A stretch of DNA of 49,606 nt from a bacterium (GCA_021842405.1 JAKBZR010000015.1:1-49606); one strand, 5' to 3'; shown: positions 1 to 8,436, counted from the stretch's first letter. Notes: generated from the sequence alone by a model not told the origin. Translations and numbers: made by a program.

Positions 1-903
1 CAGATTAGGCCGGTGATTGAGGAAAAGTTGGCCTTTACCTTTTGCGGCGATCATGGCGTAGTCGCCGAGGGTGTCAGCGCTTATCCGGCCGAGGTGACGC
101 CCCAGATGGTCTTTAACTTTTCCGCTGGGGGAGCCGCCATCAGTGCGCTGAGCCGCTGGGCGGGAGCAAAAACGGTGGTGGTGGATATCGGTGTGGCGGC
201 GCCGCTGGATAATTGCGACAATATCTTGCACCGAAAAGTGCGGACCGGGACCGATAACATTGCGCACGGACCAGCAATGAGCGCCGGTGAAGCGGTGGCT
301 GCGCTGGAAACCGGCATCCGCGTTTTTCAAGAGCGGTGGGGCGGTCGCCCGGCGCTCGTGGCGCTGGGCGAGATGGGCATCGCTAATACCACATCGGCCA
401 GCGCAATTACCTCGGTGATGACCGCACGCCCCCCAGCCGAGGTAACCGGGCGAGGAACCGGCGTGGTGGATGATCGCCTGGCCCATAAAATTAAGATCGT
501 CCAACAGGCGCTGGAGGTCAACCGCCCGAATCCAAAGGACGGCCTGGACGTGCTGGCAAAGGTAGGGGGCATGGAGATCGGTGGAATGGCGGGCACAATG
601 TTGGCCGCCGCTGCAAGCCGGGTTCCCATCATCATTGACGGCTTTATCTGCGGCGCCGCCGCCCTCATCGCTGATGCTTTGCAACCCCGATGCCGAGACT
701 ATATGATTGCTGGCCACTGCTCGATGGAGCCGGGCCATCGCATCCTGCTTTCTCACCTGAATTTGACGCCGATTTTGGATTTAAATATGCGGCTCGGTGA
801 GGGCAGCGGAGCAGTGCTGGCGATGCCGATCGTGGAAGCAGCCTGCCGCATATTGGCTGAGATGGCCACCTTTGAAGACGCGGGTGTATCCGAGAAGCTT
901 TAG
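1..903 (+). CDS. cobT: Nicotinate-nucleotide--dimethylbenzimidazole phosphoribosyltransferase CobT (5' partial)
   Basis: CobT transfers phosphoribose from nicotinate mononucleotide to the lower-ligand base, making the alpha-ribazole phosphate used in nucleotide-loop assembly. The frame is open from base 1, and the product (about 300 residues) is shorter than the usual 340-350, so the N-terminus lies outside the window. Family motifs seen are CGDHGVVAEGVS near the visible start, GEMGIANTTSAS, and near the C-terminus GEGSGAVLA, which holds the glutamate expected to be the catalytic base. The stop codon TAG is followed directly by the cbiB ATG, so it is the first visible gene of a six-gene cobamide operon. 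The GTG at 13 is not a credible start because the fold would lose its first strand. Confidence 0.95.
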   Translation, partial: QIRPVIEEKLAFTFCGDHGVVAEGVSAYPAEVTPQMVFNFSAGGAAISALSRWAGAKTVVVDIGVAAPLDNCDNILHRKVRTGTDNIAHGPAMSAGEAVAALETGIRVFQERWGGRPALVALGEMGIANTTSASAITSVMTARPPAEVTGRGTGVVDDRLAHKIKIVQQALEVNRPNPKDGLDVLAKVGGMEIGGMAGTMLAAAASRVPIIIDGFICGAAALIADALQPRCRDYMIAGHCSMEPGHRILLSHLNLTPILDLNMRLGEGSGAVLAMPIVEAACRILAEMATFEDAGVSEKL

Positions 904-1875
904 ATGAGCTGCGGGTTTTCTCCGTTGGAATCGGGGTTGGCGCTGGCGGCGGCCGTCGGGCTGGATATCGCCTTCGGCGAGCCGCCCAACGCCTTACATC
1001 CGGTGGCCTTGATGGGCAAGCTCATCGAGACGCTTACCCGGCAGCGCCCGCAGTTGATCAGCCCGATTTCAGATTTTCTCTACGGCCTGGTGGTTACCAT
1101 CTTTTGCGTCGGCGTCGCTTTCTGGGTGGGGTTGATCTTGCTGCGAGTTTCAGGTGGAATGGCACTGTGGGCAAAGGTTCTGCTCGATGCGATCGCGCTG
1201 AAGCCGTTCTTTGCCGTTCGCGCCCTGCCGGATGCGGCGACAAAGGTGGAAGCGGCGCTGGCGGCGGAAGATATCCACGGCGCACGGCTCAGGCTGAGAT
1301 CATTGGTCAGCCGCGATCCCGATTTACCGGAGCCGCTGATCGTTTCCGCAGTGGTGGAATCGGTCGGCGAAAACTTTTGTGATAGCGTGGTGGCCCCGAT
1401 GTTTTACTTTGCGCTGTTGGGTCTGCCTGGCGCTGCGGTTTACCGCGCGGTGAACACATTGGATGCAATGATCGGCTACCACGGAGAATACGAGTGGTAC
1501 GGTAAAGCGGCCGCGCGCCTGGACGATCTTCTTAACTGGCTGCCTGGTCGTTTGGCCGGATTGCTGCTCTGTCTGGGCGCCGCGCTGACCGCCCCGCGTG
1601 CGAAGCGATCTATGTCGGGTGCCCGCGCCTGGAAGGTGATGCGGCAACAGGCGCCCACCACCGACAGCCCGAACGCCGGTTGGAGCATGGCCGCGATGGC
1701 CGGTGCGCTGGCCGTCCGACTGGAAAAACCGGGCCATTATCGCCTGAACGGTGGACCGGACTTGCCGCCGCGCGAGTATATCCCGGCTGCGAACCGAATC
1801 TATGCCGCCTCGGTTGCGCTTTTAGTGGCGTTGCTGATTGCCGTTTTGGTAGCGGTGGGATGGGCCGGACATTGA
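904..1875 (+). CDS. cbiB: Adenosylcobinamide-phosphate synthase CbiB
   Basis: This integral membrane enzyme joins an aminopropanol-type linker (usually its phosphate) to adenosylcobyric acid, giving adenosylcobinamide phosphate. The 323-residue length is normal. Recognisable motifs are DIAFGEPPNALHPV at the N-terminus, the SRDP segment near residue 140, the VVESVGENFCDSVVAP region and the RAVNTLDAMIGY motif typical of CbiB. Hydrophobic segments lie near residues 50-80, 150-180, 210-230 and 300-320. It starts immediately after the cobT stop and overlaps the downstream aminotransferase by 16 bases, which suggests translational coupling. The linker precursor would come from the CobD-like neighbour. 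Confidence 0.95.
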   Translation: MSCGFSPLESGLALAAAVGLDIAFGEPPNALHPVALMGKLIETLTRQRPQLISPISDFLYGLVVTIFCVGVAFWVGLILLRVSGGMALWAKVLLDAIALKPFFAVRALPDAATKVEAALAAEDIHGARLRLRSLVSRDPDLPEPLIVSAVVESVGENFCDSVVAPMFYFALLGLPGAAVYRAVNTLDAMIGYHGEYEWYGKAAARLDDLLNWLPGRLAGLLLCLGAALTAPRAKRSMSGARAWKVMRQQAPTTDSPNAGWSMAAMAGALAVRLEKPGHYRLNGGPDLPPREYIPAANRIYAASVALLVALLIAVLVAVGWAGH

Positions 1876-3002
1876 GCCGCGAGTATTTACGAAAATGCAT
1901 TTCGGGAGCAAAAGCGGCGGCGCATGGCGGTCCCGACTGCGAAGAGCTGCGCCGTATGGGAATAGCGGACGATCAGGTGCTGGACTTCAGCTCCAACCTG
2001 AATCCCTATGGCGCATCTCGGTTGGTCGAGGAAGCGATGCGAAACGTTTCGATTTCGTGCTATCCGGATCGCCATTGCGTCGCTTTACGCGAGGCGCTGG
2101 CGGCGGCAAACGGTCTGGAGGCGGATAATGTATTGCCCGGCAACGGCGCATCCGAGTTGATTCATTTGATCGCACGGGCCGCGCAAGGCCCCGTCCTCAT
2201 CGCGGCCCCGACCTTTGGCGAATATCGGCATGCCGACGAGCTGGCCGGATTGACGGTTCAAGAGGTGATGGCCGAATCGCCCAATCTCGCGTTTTCGGTG
2301 GATATACTCCGCCGCGCGATTCACCGGCAGCGCCCCAGTGTCGTATTTCTATGCAACCCCAACAACCCGAGCGGGCACTATCTCGCCTTAGAAGAAGTCG
2401 GCGTGATCCTTCATACCACCCGCTCTGTGGGCGGCTTGCTGGTTCTGGATGAGGCATACGTGGATTTCGTGCCGGATCGGTGGGACAGCGTCGGCGCGCT
2501 GGGTCTGCAAGGACTCGTTATCTTACGCTCTTTGACCAAGCTCTACGGCCTGGCCGGACTTCGGCTTGGCTATATCCTGGCGAAGCCGGACCTGGTTCGG
2601 GCGCTTTCAACGGTTCAACCGCCCTGGAGCGTCAATGCGTTCGCGCAGGCGGCAGGCATTGCGGCGATGGCCGACAAGGCTCACCTGGAAAGCTCCCGAC
2701 GCGCGCTGCTGATCGAGCGAGCGCGCTTGGAATCGGCGATCGAGAATTTGGGCTATCGAACACTGCCTACCCATACCGCCTTCTTTCTGGTGCGGGTGGG
2801 AAACGCGAAAAGGATGCGTGAGAGGTTGCTTGCCCATAATCTGCTGGTTCGCGACTGTAGCTCGTTTGGTTTGCCAAATCACATCCGAATCAGCGCGCGC
2901 ACGCCGGAGGATGGAGCGCGCCTCATTCAAGCAATGGCATCTGAAAGCACCTCCGGGAATGCCTCAGTTGACGCTGAGCAGGCGCCCGGTACAAAGCATT
3001 GA
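1860..3002 (+). CDS. cobD: CobD-type PLP aminotransferase (threonine-phosphate decarboxylase / HisC-like)
   Basis: This is a fold-type I PLP enzyme of about 380 residues. In B12 operons this position is normally L-threonine-O-3-phosphate decarboxylase, which supplies aminopropanol phosphate to CbiB. Visible motifs are DFSSNLNPYG near the N-terminus, PGNGASELI, CNPNNPSG for cofactor binding, VLDEAYVDF, and RSLTKLYGLAGLRLGY with the Schiff-base lysine near residue 227. An open frame extends upstream to 1680, but that part only overlaps cbiB in another frame. ATG 1860 is chosen because it gives the family length. Distinguishing CobD from histidinol-phosphate aminotransferase by sequence alone is uncertain; the operon context favours CobD. 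Confidence 0.88.
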   Translation: MGRTLSREYLRKCISGAKAAAHGGPDCEELRRMGIADDQVLDFSSNLNPYGASRLVEEAMRNVSISCYPDRHCVALREALAAANGLEADNVLPGNGASELIHLIARAAQGPVLIAAPTFGEYRHADELAGLTVQEVMAESPNLAFSVDILRRAIHRQRPSVVFLCNPNNPSGHYLALEEVGVILHTTRSVGGLLVLDEAYVDFVPDRWDSVGALGLQGLVILRSLTKLYGLAGLRLGYILAKPDLVRALSTVQPPWSVNAFAQAAGIAAMADKAHLESSRRALLIERARLESAIENLGYRTLPTHTAFFLVRVGNAKRMRERLLAHNLLVRDCSSFGLPNHIRISARTPEDGARLIQAMASESTSGNASVDAEQAPGTKH

Positions 3003-3010
3003 GGGGTTTG

Positions 3011-3742
3011 ATGGGTGACGGGATGAACAGCCTGCGGGTGGCGTTGAGCCTGCTCACCGTGATTCCGGCGGGGAAAGTTGACTACTCGGTCGGCGCAATC
3101 GGGCGCAGTGGAAAGTGGTTTCCGGTGGTGGGGCTGCTGATCGGCTTGATCTTATGGGCGCTCGGTCATTTGATGATCGGCCATTTGCCACCGATCCTGG
3201 CCGGCGGGCTGATCGTCGCCTTCTGGGCGGCGATAACCGGCGGATTGCATCTGGATGGCCTGGCGGATTGCGGCGATGCCCTGCCGGCTGCGGTTTCGCG
3301 CGAGCGCCGCTTGGAAATTATGAAGGACCCGCGATTGGGCGCGTTCGGCACGATAGCCCTAGTGCTGTTCCTGATTTTGAAAGTCGGCGCGACGGCCTCG
3401 CTTACCGGCCCTCGTCTCTTTGCGCTCATTTTAGCGCCGGTAATCGCGCGATGGTTGAGCCTGCTGGTTGCTTTGCAGCCGACCGCTCGGCCCGACGGCA
3501 TGGGGGCCGACTTTGCCGGAGGTCTGCATCGCTGGAATCTTTTGATCGCGGCCATACTGCCACTGAGCTTGACGGTCTATGGCGGATGGCGAGCTGTAGC
3601 CGCCGTTTTAATCGCCCATCTGGTTGTATTTAGCCTGATTTATATCGCTCGATCCCGGCTGGGCGGTGTAACCGGTGATGTGCATGGGCTTGCCATCGAA
3701 ATGGGGGAACTGACCACTTTGATCGTGTATTCGGTGAAATGA
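3011..3742 (+). CDS. cobS: Adenosylcobinamide-GDP ribazoletransferase CobS
   Basis: CobS is the membrane cobalamin synthase that joins adenosylcobinamide-GDP to alpha-ribazole or its phosphate, the last step of nucleotide-loop assembly. The product is about 243 residues with several hydrophobic helices. It carries the family hallmark GGLHLDGLADCGDAL near residue 80, an acidic motif for Mg2+ and substrate, and the following RRLEIMKDPRLGAFG segment. ATG 3011 lies just after the end of cobD with a GAGGGG-like ribosome site; a TTG at 2999 in the same frame is a weaker alternative. Its stop overlaps the next start as ATGA, again indicating coupling. Confidence 0.95.
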   Translation: MGDGMNSLRVALSLLTVIPAGKVDYSVGAIGRSGKWFPVVGLLIGLILWALGHLMIGHLPPILAGGLIVAFWAAITGGLHLDGLADCGDALPAAVSRERRLEIMKDPRLGAFGTIALVLFLILKVGATASLTGPRLFALILAPVIARWLSLLVALQPTARPDGMGADFAGGLHRWNLLIAAILPLSLTVYGGWRAVAAVLIAHLVVFSLIYIARSRLGGVTGDVHGLAIEMGELTTLIVYSVK

Positions 3743-4554
3743 TCAGCAATATAGATGATTTTAAATTTTCTTTTCGCGTCGGGACCACATCCTATATCCT
3801 GCCGGATGATATCCTGGCCAACGTTCGTTTTCTGGCCGATAAAGTTCAGGACATCGAGCTGCTCTTCTTCGAGGTGGATGACGACAAAAACGTGCTGCCG
3901 CCTTCGGCAACCGTTCGAGAGCTGCAGGCGATCGCCGGTGATTACAACCTCACCTATACCGTTCACCTGCCATTGGATTCCCAACTGCCGGGAGTTCAAG
4001 GCGAGCGTTACTCCTCGACGATAAAAACAGCCAGGGTAATCAACGCGACCTCGGTTCTCAATCCATGGGCCTACATTTTACATCTGGATGGGCACCAGCT
4101 TCCGCCCGATCCGGCGCCGGATCAGTTGAAGCGCTGGCAAGACGAGTGCGTTTACGCCTTGCGGATGATCGGGCAACACACCGGTGAAGCCGGAAAGATC
4201 GCGGTGGAAAATACGGAGCACTATCCGCCGGAGTGGCTTGACCCGATCTTCTCCGGCGCCTCGTTCAGCCGCTGCGTGGATATCGGCCACTTGTGGCTGG
4301 CCGGCCTCAACCCGCTCCCTCCCCTTATCCGATCGTTACCGCGGATTCGGGTGGTGCACATTCACGGCGTGGTGGTGCGGGATCATCGGTCGCTGGATGT
4401 CATGCCGGAGAAAAACGTTGAGGCGGTGGTGCACACGCTTTTGGAAAATCGTTTCTCCGGTGTCTTGACGCTGGAAATCTTTAACGAATCGGACCTGCGG
4501 TCATCACTGGCCGTGTTGGAGAGGATAAGGAGAAGGCTATGGGACGCGGATTGA
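3739..4554 (+). CDS. cbiR: Sugar phosphate isomerase/AP endonuclease 2-type TIM barrel, probable cobamide-remodelling enzyme CbiR
   Basis: This 271-residue protein has the xylose isomerase/AP endonuclease 2 TIM-barrel pattern: TYTVHLPLD in an early strand, AVENTEHYP with a metal-ligand glutamate, [18 protein letters not shown] and LTLEIFN at the end of the barrel. These supply the His, Glu and Asp metal ligands. The gene sits between cobS and cobU, overlapping both. From established work, CbiR of Akkermansia belongs to this superfamily and cleaves the nucleotide loop of cobamides so that the lower ligand can be rebuilt. Assigning this gene as CbiR is an inference from fold and operon position; a generic sugar-phosphate isomerase is the alternative. 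Confidence 0.75.
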   Translation: MISNIDDFKFSFRVGTTSYILPDDILANVRFLADKVQDIELLFFEVDDDKNVLPPSATVRELQAIAGDYNLTYTVHLPLDSQLPGVQGERYSSTIKTARVINATSVLNPWAYILHLDGHQLPPDPAPDQLKRWQDECVYALRMIGQHTGEAGKIAVENTEHYPPEWLDPIFSGASFSRCVDIGHLWLAGLNPLPPLIRSLPRIRVVHIHGVVVRDHRSLDVMPEKNVEAVVHTLLENRFSGVLTLEIFNESDLRSSLAVLERIRRRLWDAD

Positions 4555-5081
4555 CATTGATACTGGGCGGCGCGCGCAGCGGCAAAAGCAGCCACGCCCA
4601 ACAGCTTGCCGCCGAGCGAGGGAGCTCCGTGGTCTTTGTGGCAACCGCGGAGCCGAGCGATGAGGAGATGAAGCGGCGAATCAGCCGTCATCGAACGGGG
4701 CGGCCGACCGATTGGCAGACCATCGAAGCTCCCCTTGAAGTCGCCGCCGCCCTGCGAGCGCATTCCGCCAAAGCCGACGTGGTGCTGCTGGATTGTCTCA
4801 CCCTCTTGACCAGCAACTCGATGACTTCCCTGCCGGAGCCGATCTCGGAGGAAGCGGCGGAGGAGCGAGTCGGAGCGGAGATAGATGCGCTGCTCACCGA
4901 ATATGCCGCCGGTGATGCGGAGTGGATCGTGGTATCGAATGAAGTTGGATTGGGGCTGGTGCCGCCGTATCCGCTTGGCCGACTCTACCGGGATGTGTTG
5001 GGAAGGGTAAACCAACGGATCGCAGCGGCCGCCGACCGGGTTATTTTTATGGTGGCCGGATTGCCCATCCGCATAAAATAG
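4539..5081 (+). CDS. cobU: Adenosylcobinamide kinase/adenosylcobinamide-phosphate guanylyltransferase CobU
   Basis: CobU phosphorylates adenosylcobinamide and attaches GMP, giving the GDP-activated corrinoid used by CobS. The 180-residue length matches the family. The P-loop [12 protein letters not shown] is near the N-terminus, followed by [12 protein letters not shown], the [10 protein letters not shown] segment with the histidine used for guanylylation, LLDCLTLL, and [23 protein letters not shown] 4539 overlaps the end of cbiR by 16 bases, and an AAGGAGAAGG-like ribosome site lies within that gene. It is the last gene of the compact operon; a MITE-like repeat begins six bases after its stop. 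Confidence 0.96.
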   Translation: MGRGLTLILGGARSGKSSHAQQLAAERGSSVVFVATAEPSDEEMKRRISRHRTGRPTDWQTIEAPLEVAAALRAHSAKADVVLLDCLTLLTSNSMTSLPEPISEEAAEERVGAEIDALLTEYAAGDAEWIVVSNEVGLGLVPPYPLGRLYRDVLGRVNQRIAAAADRVIFMVAGLPIRIK

Positions 5082-5086
5082 CGGAG

Positions 5087-5233
5087 GAGCTCAGTTTTAC
5101 GGGAATCATTGATTGAAGCATTGATCCCCTCTCCCCGCCTGCTCCTTCATACGCTGAGCCTTTGGCCGTCAGTTAGCGGGGAGGGGGTTAGGGTGGGAGG
5201 GCTGACATAAAATGAATTCCGTAAAACTAGACA
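5087..5233. mobile_element. MITE-like palindromic element, copy 1
   Basis: The left end reads gagctcagttttacgggaat and the right end is its near reverse complement (aatgaattccgtaaaact). Between them are GC-rich inverted segments (ctccccgcc and agcggggaggggg). The ends match the other copies listed in this window. There is no coding capacity. It lies directly behind cobU and upstream of the small peptide gene, so its hairpin could act as a terminator between them. Confidence 0.7.
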
Positions 5234-5356
5234 CATTCAAAATAGCTTCGCCGGCGCCAATCCTCCTCGATCGTAGAGTGGGATGGGGCGGAGCGGCGCA
5301 CAGGTCCAATCGCAACGGTTGGAGAAAGTCGGTTCGAAGAGAAAGGAGGTGAATGG

Positions 5357-5470
5357 ATGAAGGGGAACATTAATGCAAAAGACATCATCGCGTTCCGCAA
5401 GGGATGCAAAGCGCGGGGAACCGGGCTGTCGCACTATGTCTTGCTGAGTAAAAAGACGAAGAAGGCATAA
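5357..5470 (+). CDS. cbpA: Small modified-peptide precursor, CbpA-like (37 aa)
   Basis: The gene encodes a 37-residue basic peptide with one cysteine. The N-terminal half contains AKDIIAFRKGCKARGTG and is followed by LSHYVLLSKK and a lysine-rich tail. A near-perfect ribosome binding site, aaaggaggt at 5342-5350, lies six bases before ATG 5357, which strongly supports translation. An overlapping ATG at 5353 gives only six codons. The next gene is a radical SAM/SPASM enzyme of the peptide-maturase type, and a Ni/Co transporter follows. From memory, the CbpA/CbpB pairs defined near cobalt and cobamide genes have short precursors with a single conserved Cys, and this one fits. The modification and its function are unknown. 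Confidence 0.75.
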   Translation: MKGNINAKDIIAFRKGCKARGTGLSHYVLLSKKTKKA

Positions 5471-5515
5471 TCGCCGGTCCAGATGGCGCCAAGCGTAGGC
5501 TCGGCACACTTCCGC

Positions 5516-5562
5516 CCGGCAAGCGGGGTGTTTTCGGATCCACCAAATGCTCCGCTTGCCGG
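5516..5562 (+). terminator. Strong hairpin between peptide gene and maturase gene
   Basis: An 11-bp perfect inverted repeat (ccggcaagcgg / ccgcttgccgg) encloses a 25-base loop, 45 bases after the stop of the 37-codon peptide gene. There is no following T-run, so it may act as a partial terminator or as a 3' stabilising hairpin. Either could give more peptide mRNA than maturase mRNA, a common arrangement for precursor peptides; that role is inferred. Confidence 0.55.
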
Positions 5563-5588
5563 AACATTCACTCGAACAAACGATGAAT

Positions 5589-5694
5589 GAGCTCAGTTTT
5601 ACGGGAATCATTTGCGATAACGTTGGCTGTCCCCGCCCTCGGAAGGTGTAGGGGCGAGCCTGTGGGATCGCCCAAATCCCGCAAAACCGAACCC
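5589..5694. mobile_element. MITE-like palindromic element, copy 2
   Basis: The left end gagctcagttttacgggaat repeats that of copy 1, and the right end (aaatcccgcaaaaccgaac) is its imperfect inverse. The inner part is short and diverged. It ends about 15 bases before the ribosome site of the radical SAM gene, so the peptide gene is flanked on both sides by copies of this repeat. Confidence 0.65.
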
Positions 5695-5720
5695 ATTCCA
5701 AACAACCGAGGAGGACATTT

Positions 5721-7133
5721 ATGAATAATCAAAACGGACAAAACCATCGAATTCAATCCGGTGGGAAATATACCAATACCGGCTGCGGCCCAACCTTACA
5801 GCCGATTGATATCGGACATCCGGAATACATCGGGCTGGTTGATCCCGACGCCGCTTTTTGGTCGCTGGTGAAAAAGGATAAGCTGGGATACGCTCTCACC
5901 GGTGAAGCGTTTATGGATCAATATCGCCGAAAGCGCACCGAGTTCCTATCCGAGATGGATACATTGCGATTTGGGTTGAAGCCGTCGGCCGTCTACTTTA
6001 ATCCCACCGACCGCTGCAACCTGAACTGCGGCTATTGCTACATCCCGGCAAGCCTGAGGAAGAGTGGATCTCATATGACGGAGGGGAACCTCCTCAACGC
6101 GCTGGAGACGCTGCAAGCCTACTTCAAGCGCATCCACCCCGATGAGGTCATCCCTCAAGTCATCTTCCATGGGGCGGAACCGATGCTGAATCGCGAGGCG
6201 GTTTTCGCCGGGATCGAGCGGTTCAAAGACGACTTTATTTTCGGTGTGCAAACCAACAGCACCCTGCTGGATGAATCGGCCATTGCTTTCCTGGCGTCGC
6301 ACAATGTGAGCATCGGACTGTCATTGGATGGAGTACCCGGCGGTCCCGGCGATCACACCCGAAAAACCTGGGCTGGCGAAGGAATTTCCGACAATGTCAT
6401 CGCCGCGCTGGAGCGGCTGAAAGGCTACGATCACTACAGTGTGATCTGCACCGTGACGACCCACAACATGCTGCATCTGTCTGAATTTGTCACCTTTTTG
6501 CACGGCATGGAGGTGCCGGTCTGTATGCTCAACTCGGTGCGGTGTACCTTGCCGGGCGGCCGGAGTATGAAACCGACCGATCAAGAGTTGGCGAAGCACT
6601 ACCTCGCCGCGCTTGACCGTACCGTCGAGCTTTACGAGTGGACCGGACGCAAACTGATTGTCGCGAATTTCGCCAACATATTGCTGAGCATCATGGCCCC
6701 GGCTGCCCGGCGCCTTATGTGCGACATCTCCCCCTGCGGCGGCGGAAGGTGTTTTTTCGCCATTTCGGCGCAGGGAGATATCTTTCCGTGCAGCGAGTTC
6801 ATCGGCCTTCCCGAGTTTTGCGGCGGCAACCTTTTCGACGGCGAGCTGGACGCCGCGATTGAGAGCTCCGCTTTCCGTATGGTGACCCGGCGGATGGTGG
6901 AAGATATCGAGCCTTGCCGACACTGCGCGGTTCGGCATTTCTGCGGCTCTCCCTGCCCGGCCGAAGCGCATACGATGAACGGCGGAATGACCCATACCGG
7001 CGCCTTTTGTGAGTTGTACGAGGAGCAGGCCCGATACGCTCTCCGTCAGATCGCCGATGGTAAGGAGGACGTCTACCTATGGGACGGTTGGGATGCCGAG
7101 ACGACCACCACCTTCTCGCTGTTTAATTCGTGA
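5721..7133 (+). CDS. cbpB: Radical SAM/SPASM peptide maturase, CbpB-like
   Basis: This 470-residue enzyme has the radical SAM motif CNLNCGYCY (Cys99, Cys103, Cys106) binding the SAM-cleaving 4Fe-4S cluster, followed by a barrel with FHGAEPML (the GGEP-like motif) and GLSLDGVPG. The C-terminal SPASM-type domain carries many cysteines: CDISPCGGGRCF, FPCSEF, FCGGNL, CRHC, FCGSPCPAE and a last Cys in GAFCELY, enough for auxiliary clusters. This is the architecture of peptide-modifying enzymes that install thioether or carbon-carbon links. The ribosome site gaggagga (5709-5716) precedes ATG 5721. The natural substrate is most likely the 37-residue peptide upstream. CbpB family membership is from memory of the signature and context; anaerobic sulfatase maturases are related, but no sulfatase is nearby. 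Confidence 0.82.
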   Translation: MNNQNGQNHRIQSGGKYTNTGCGPTLQPIDIGHPEYIGLVDPDAAFWSLVKKDKLGYALTGEAFMDQYRRKRTEFLSEMDTLRFGLKPSAVYFNPTDRCNLNCGYCYIPASLRKSGSHMTEGNLLNALETLQAYFKRIHPDEVIPQVIFHGAEPMLNREAVFAGIERFKDDFIFGVQTNSTLLDESAIAFLASHNVSIGLSLDGVPGGPGDHTRKTWAGEGISDNVIAALERLKGYDHYSVICTVTTHNMLHLSEFVTFLHGMEVPVCMLNSVRCTLPGGRSMKPTDQELAKHYLAALDRTVELYEWTGRKLIVANFANILLSIMAPAARRLMCDISPCGGGRCFFAISAQGDIFPCSEFIGLPEFCGGNLFDGELDAAIESSAFRMVTRRMVEDIEPCRHCAVRHFCGSPCPAEAHTMNGGMTHTGAFCELYEEQARYALRQIADGKEDVYLWDGWDAETTTTFSLFNS

Positions 7134-7205
7134 TCCGGCTCATTTCAGCGATTGTTCGGTTTTAGACGATTGAATGTTCTTCTGTAAATGCGGTAGAAAG
7201 AGGCC

Positions 7206-8234
7206 TTGTTCAGGTTGCAAAAATCACTAATGAGCGTTACCGTCCTCTTTTTGATTTTGGGGTTGGCCAATGGGATTATCTGGCTCGTCCTGTTTTTTGT
7301 CGCCGTTCATCACCCGATTTTCCTCTCTCTGGGCGTGCTGGCCTATGTTCTGGGCCTGCGCCATGCCGCCGACGCCGACCATATCGCCGCCATTGACAAT
7401 ACAACCCGCAAGCTGATGCAAGACGGGGCGCGGCCGCTGTTGGTCGGCCTGTACTTCTCAATGGGCCATTCCACCATTGTCCTTCTGCTGTCGCTGATCC
7501 TCGCTTTTACAACCTCCGCGGTAAAGGATCGCTTTCCCGGCCTGGAGATGAGCGTTAATCTGGTGGGCACCGCGATTTCGGCCGTGTTTCTGCTCTTGAT
7601 TGCCAGCTTGAACCTGGTGGTCTTCAAGGACATCTATCAAATCTTCCGTGAGATGAAGGACGCCCATCTGAGTCGCAAAGAGACCGATAAAATCGAGGAC
7701 ATGTTGCTGAAGCGCGGGCTGATGAGCCGCCTGCTGGGGAAAGCTTACAATACGGTAAAATCGGAACGACAGATGTATCCAATCGGGTTTCTGTTCGGGC
7801 TCGGCTTCGATACCGCCAGCGAGGTGGCGCTGCTTGAGATGTCGGTCCTGATGGCCAGCAAGGGGATGCCCATCGTGACGGTGCTGATTTTGCCGCTTCT
7901 TTTTGCGGCCGGTATGAGCCTGGTGGACACCCTGGATGGGGTTCTGATGCAGCGCGCCTACTCCTGGGCTTTCATCAACCCAATCCGGAAGATATATTAT
8001 AACTTAACCGTCACCGCGGTTTCGATTTTGGTCGCGCTGGGAGTGGGCGGCGTCGAGGGAATCCAGGTCATCGGACGTGAGCTCTCGCTGAAGGGTAAGT
8101 TCTGGACATCTCTCGAGAAATTGAGCTTCGAGACCCTGGGTTATTTCATCATCGGGATACTGCTTGCCAGTTGGGGTATCTCAATGATCACCTATTGGGT
8201 CGGTGGCTACGAAAGAAGAGCCGAGCGCGATTGA
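7206..8234 (+). CDS. HoxN/HupN/NixA-family nickel/cobalt transporter
   Basis: This 342-residue polytopic membrane protein carries the metal-binding signature of the NiCoT family, RHAADADHIAAIDN in the second helix (His53, Asp56, His59), then GHSTIVLLLS, GLGFDTASEVALL and GMSLVDTLDGVLM. Such permeases import Ni2+ or Co2+ with high affinity. Position after a peptide maturase and between two blocks of cobamide genes points to cobalt rather than nickel, but the sequence alone does not decide. The TTG at 7206 follows an agaaagagg ribosome site; the ATG at 7230 lacks one. The gap to the radical SAM gene is 72 bases, so co-transcription is likely. Confidence 0.9.
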   Translation: MFRLQKSLMSVTVLFLILGLANGIIWLVLFFVAVHHPIFLSLGVLAYVLGLRHAADADHIAAIDNTTRKLMQDGARPLLVGLYFSMGHSTIVLLLSLILAFTTSAVKDRFPGLEMSVNLVGTAISAVFLLLIASLNLVVFKDIYQIFREMKDAHLSRKETDKIEDMLLKRGLMSRLLGKAYNTVKSERQMYPIGFLFGLGFDTASEVALLEMSVLMASKGMPIVTVLILPLLFAAGMSLVDTLDGVLMQRAYSWAFINPIRKIYYNLTVTAVSILVALGVGGVEGIQVIGRELSLKGKFWTSLEKLSFETLGYFIIGILLASWGISMITYWVGGYERRAERD

Positions 8235-8262
8235 GCGACGCCGTATGCCGCTCGGCGTTTGC

Positions 8263-8413
8263 CCGCCCCCACCCTAACCCTCCCCCGTAAACGGGGGAGG
8301 GGATTAAGAGGGACTGGGGGGCAAGATAAAAGCGCCGCCGCTAAACTCCCTCTCCGCTTGCGGGGAGGGCTGGGGTGGGGTCGAACGAAAATCATTCCCG
8401 CAAAACTGAACTG
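8263..8413. mobile_element. MITE-like element, copy 3 (one terminal repeat missing)
   Basis: The element contains two GC-rich hairpins (ccctcccccgtaaacgggggaggg and ctccgcttgcggggag) and the right end cgaacgaaaatcattcccgcaaaactgaac found in other copies. The matching left end is not visible. It lies between the convergent transporter and cbiA genes. Confidence 0.65.
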
Positions 8414-8436
8414 TTACTCAAGCGACACGATTTGAA

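Noticed and set aside
1680-1859. Longer N-terminus of the CobD-type protein
   Set aside because: It only extends through cbiB in another frame; the family start fits ATG 1860.
5234-5356. Possible cobalamin riboswitch before the peptide gene
   Set aside because: No B12-box-like sequence (gccactg type) or other cobalamin riboswitch core is visible; the stretch is just GC-rich.
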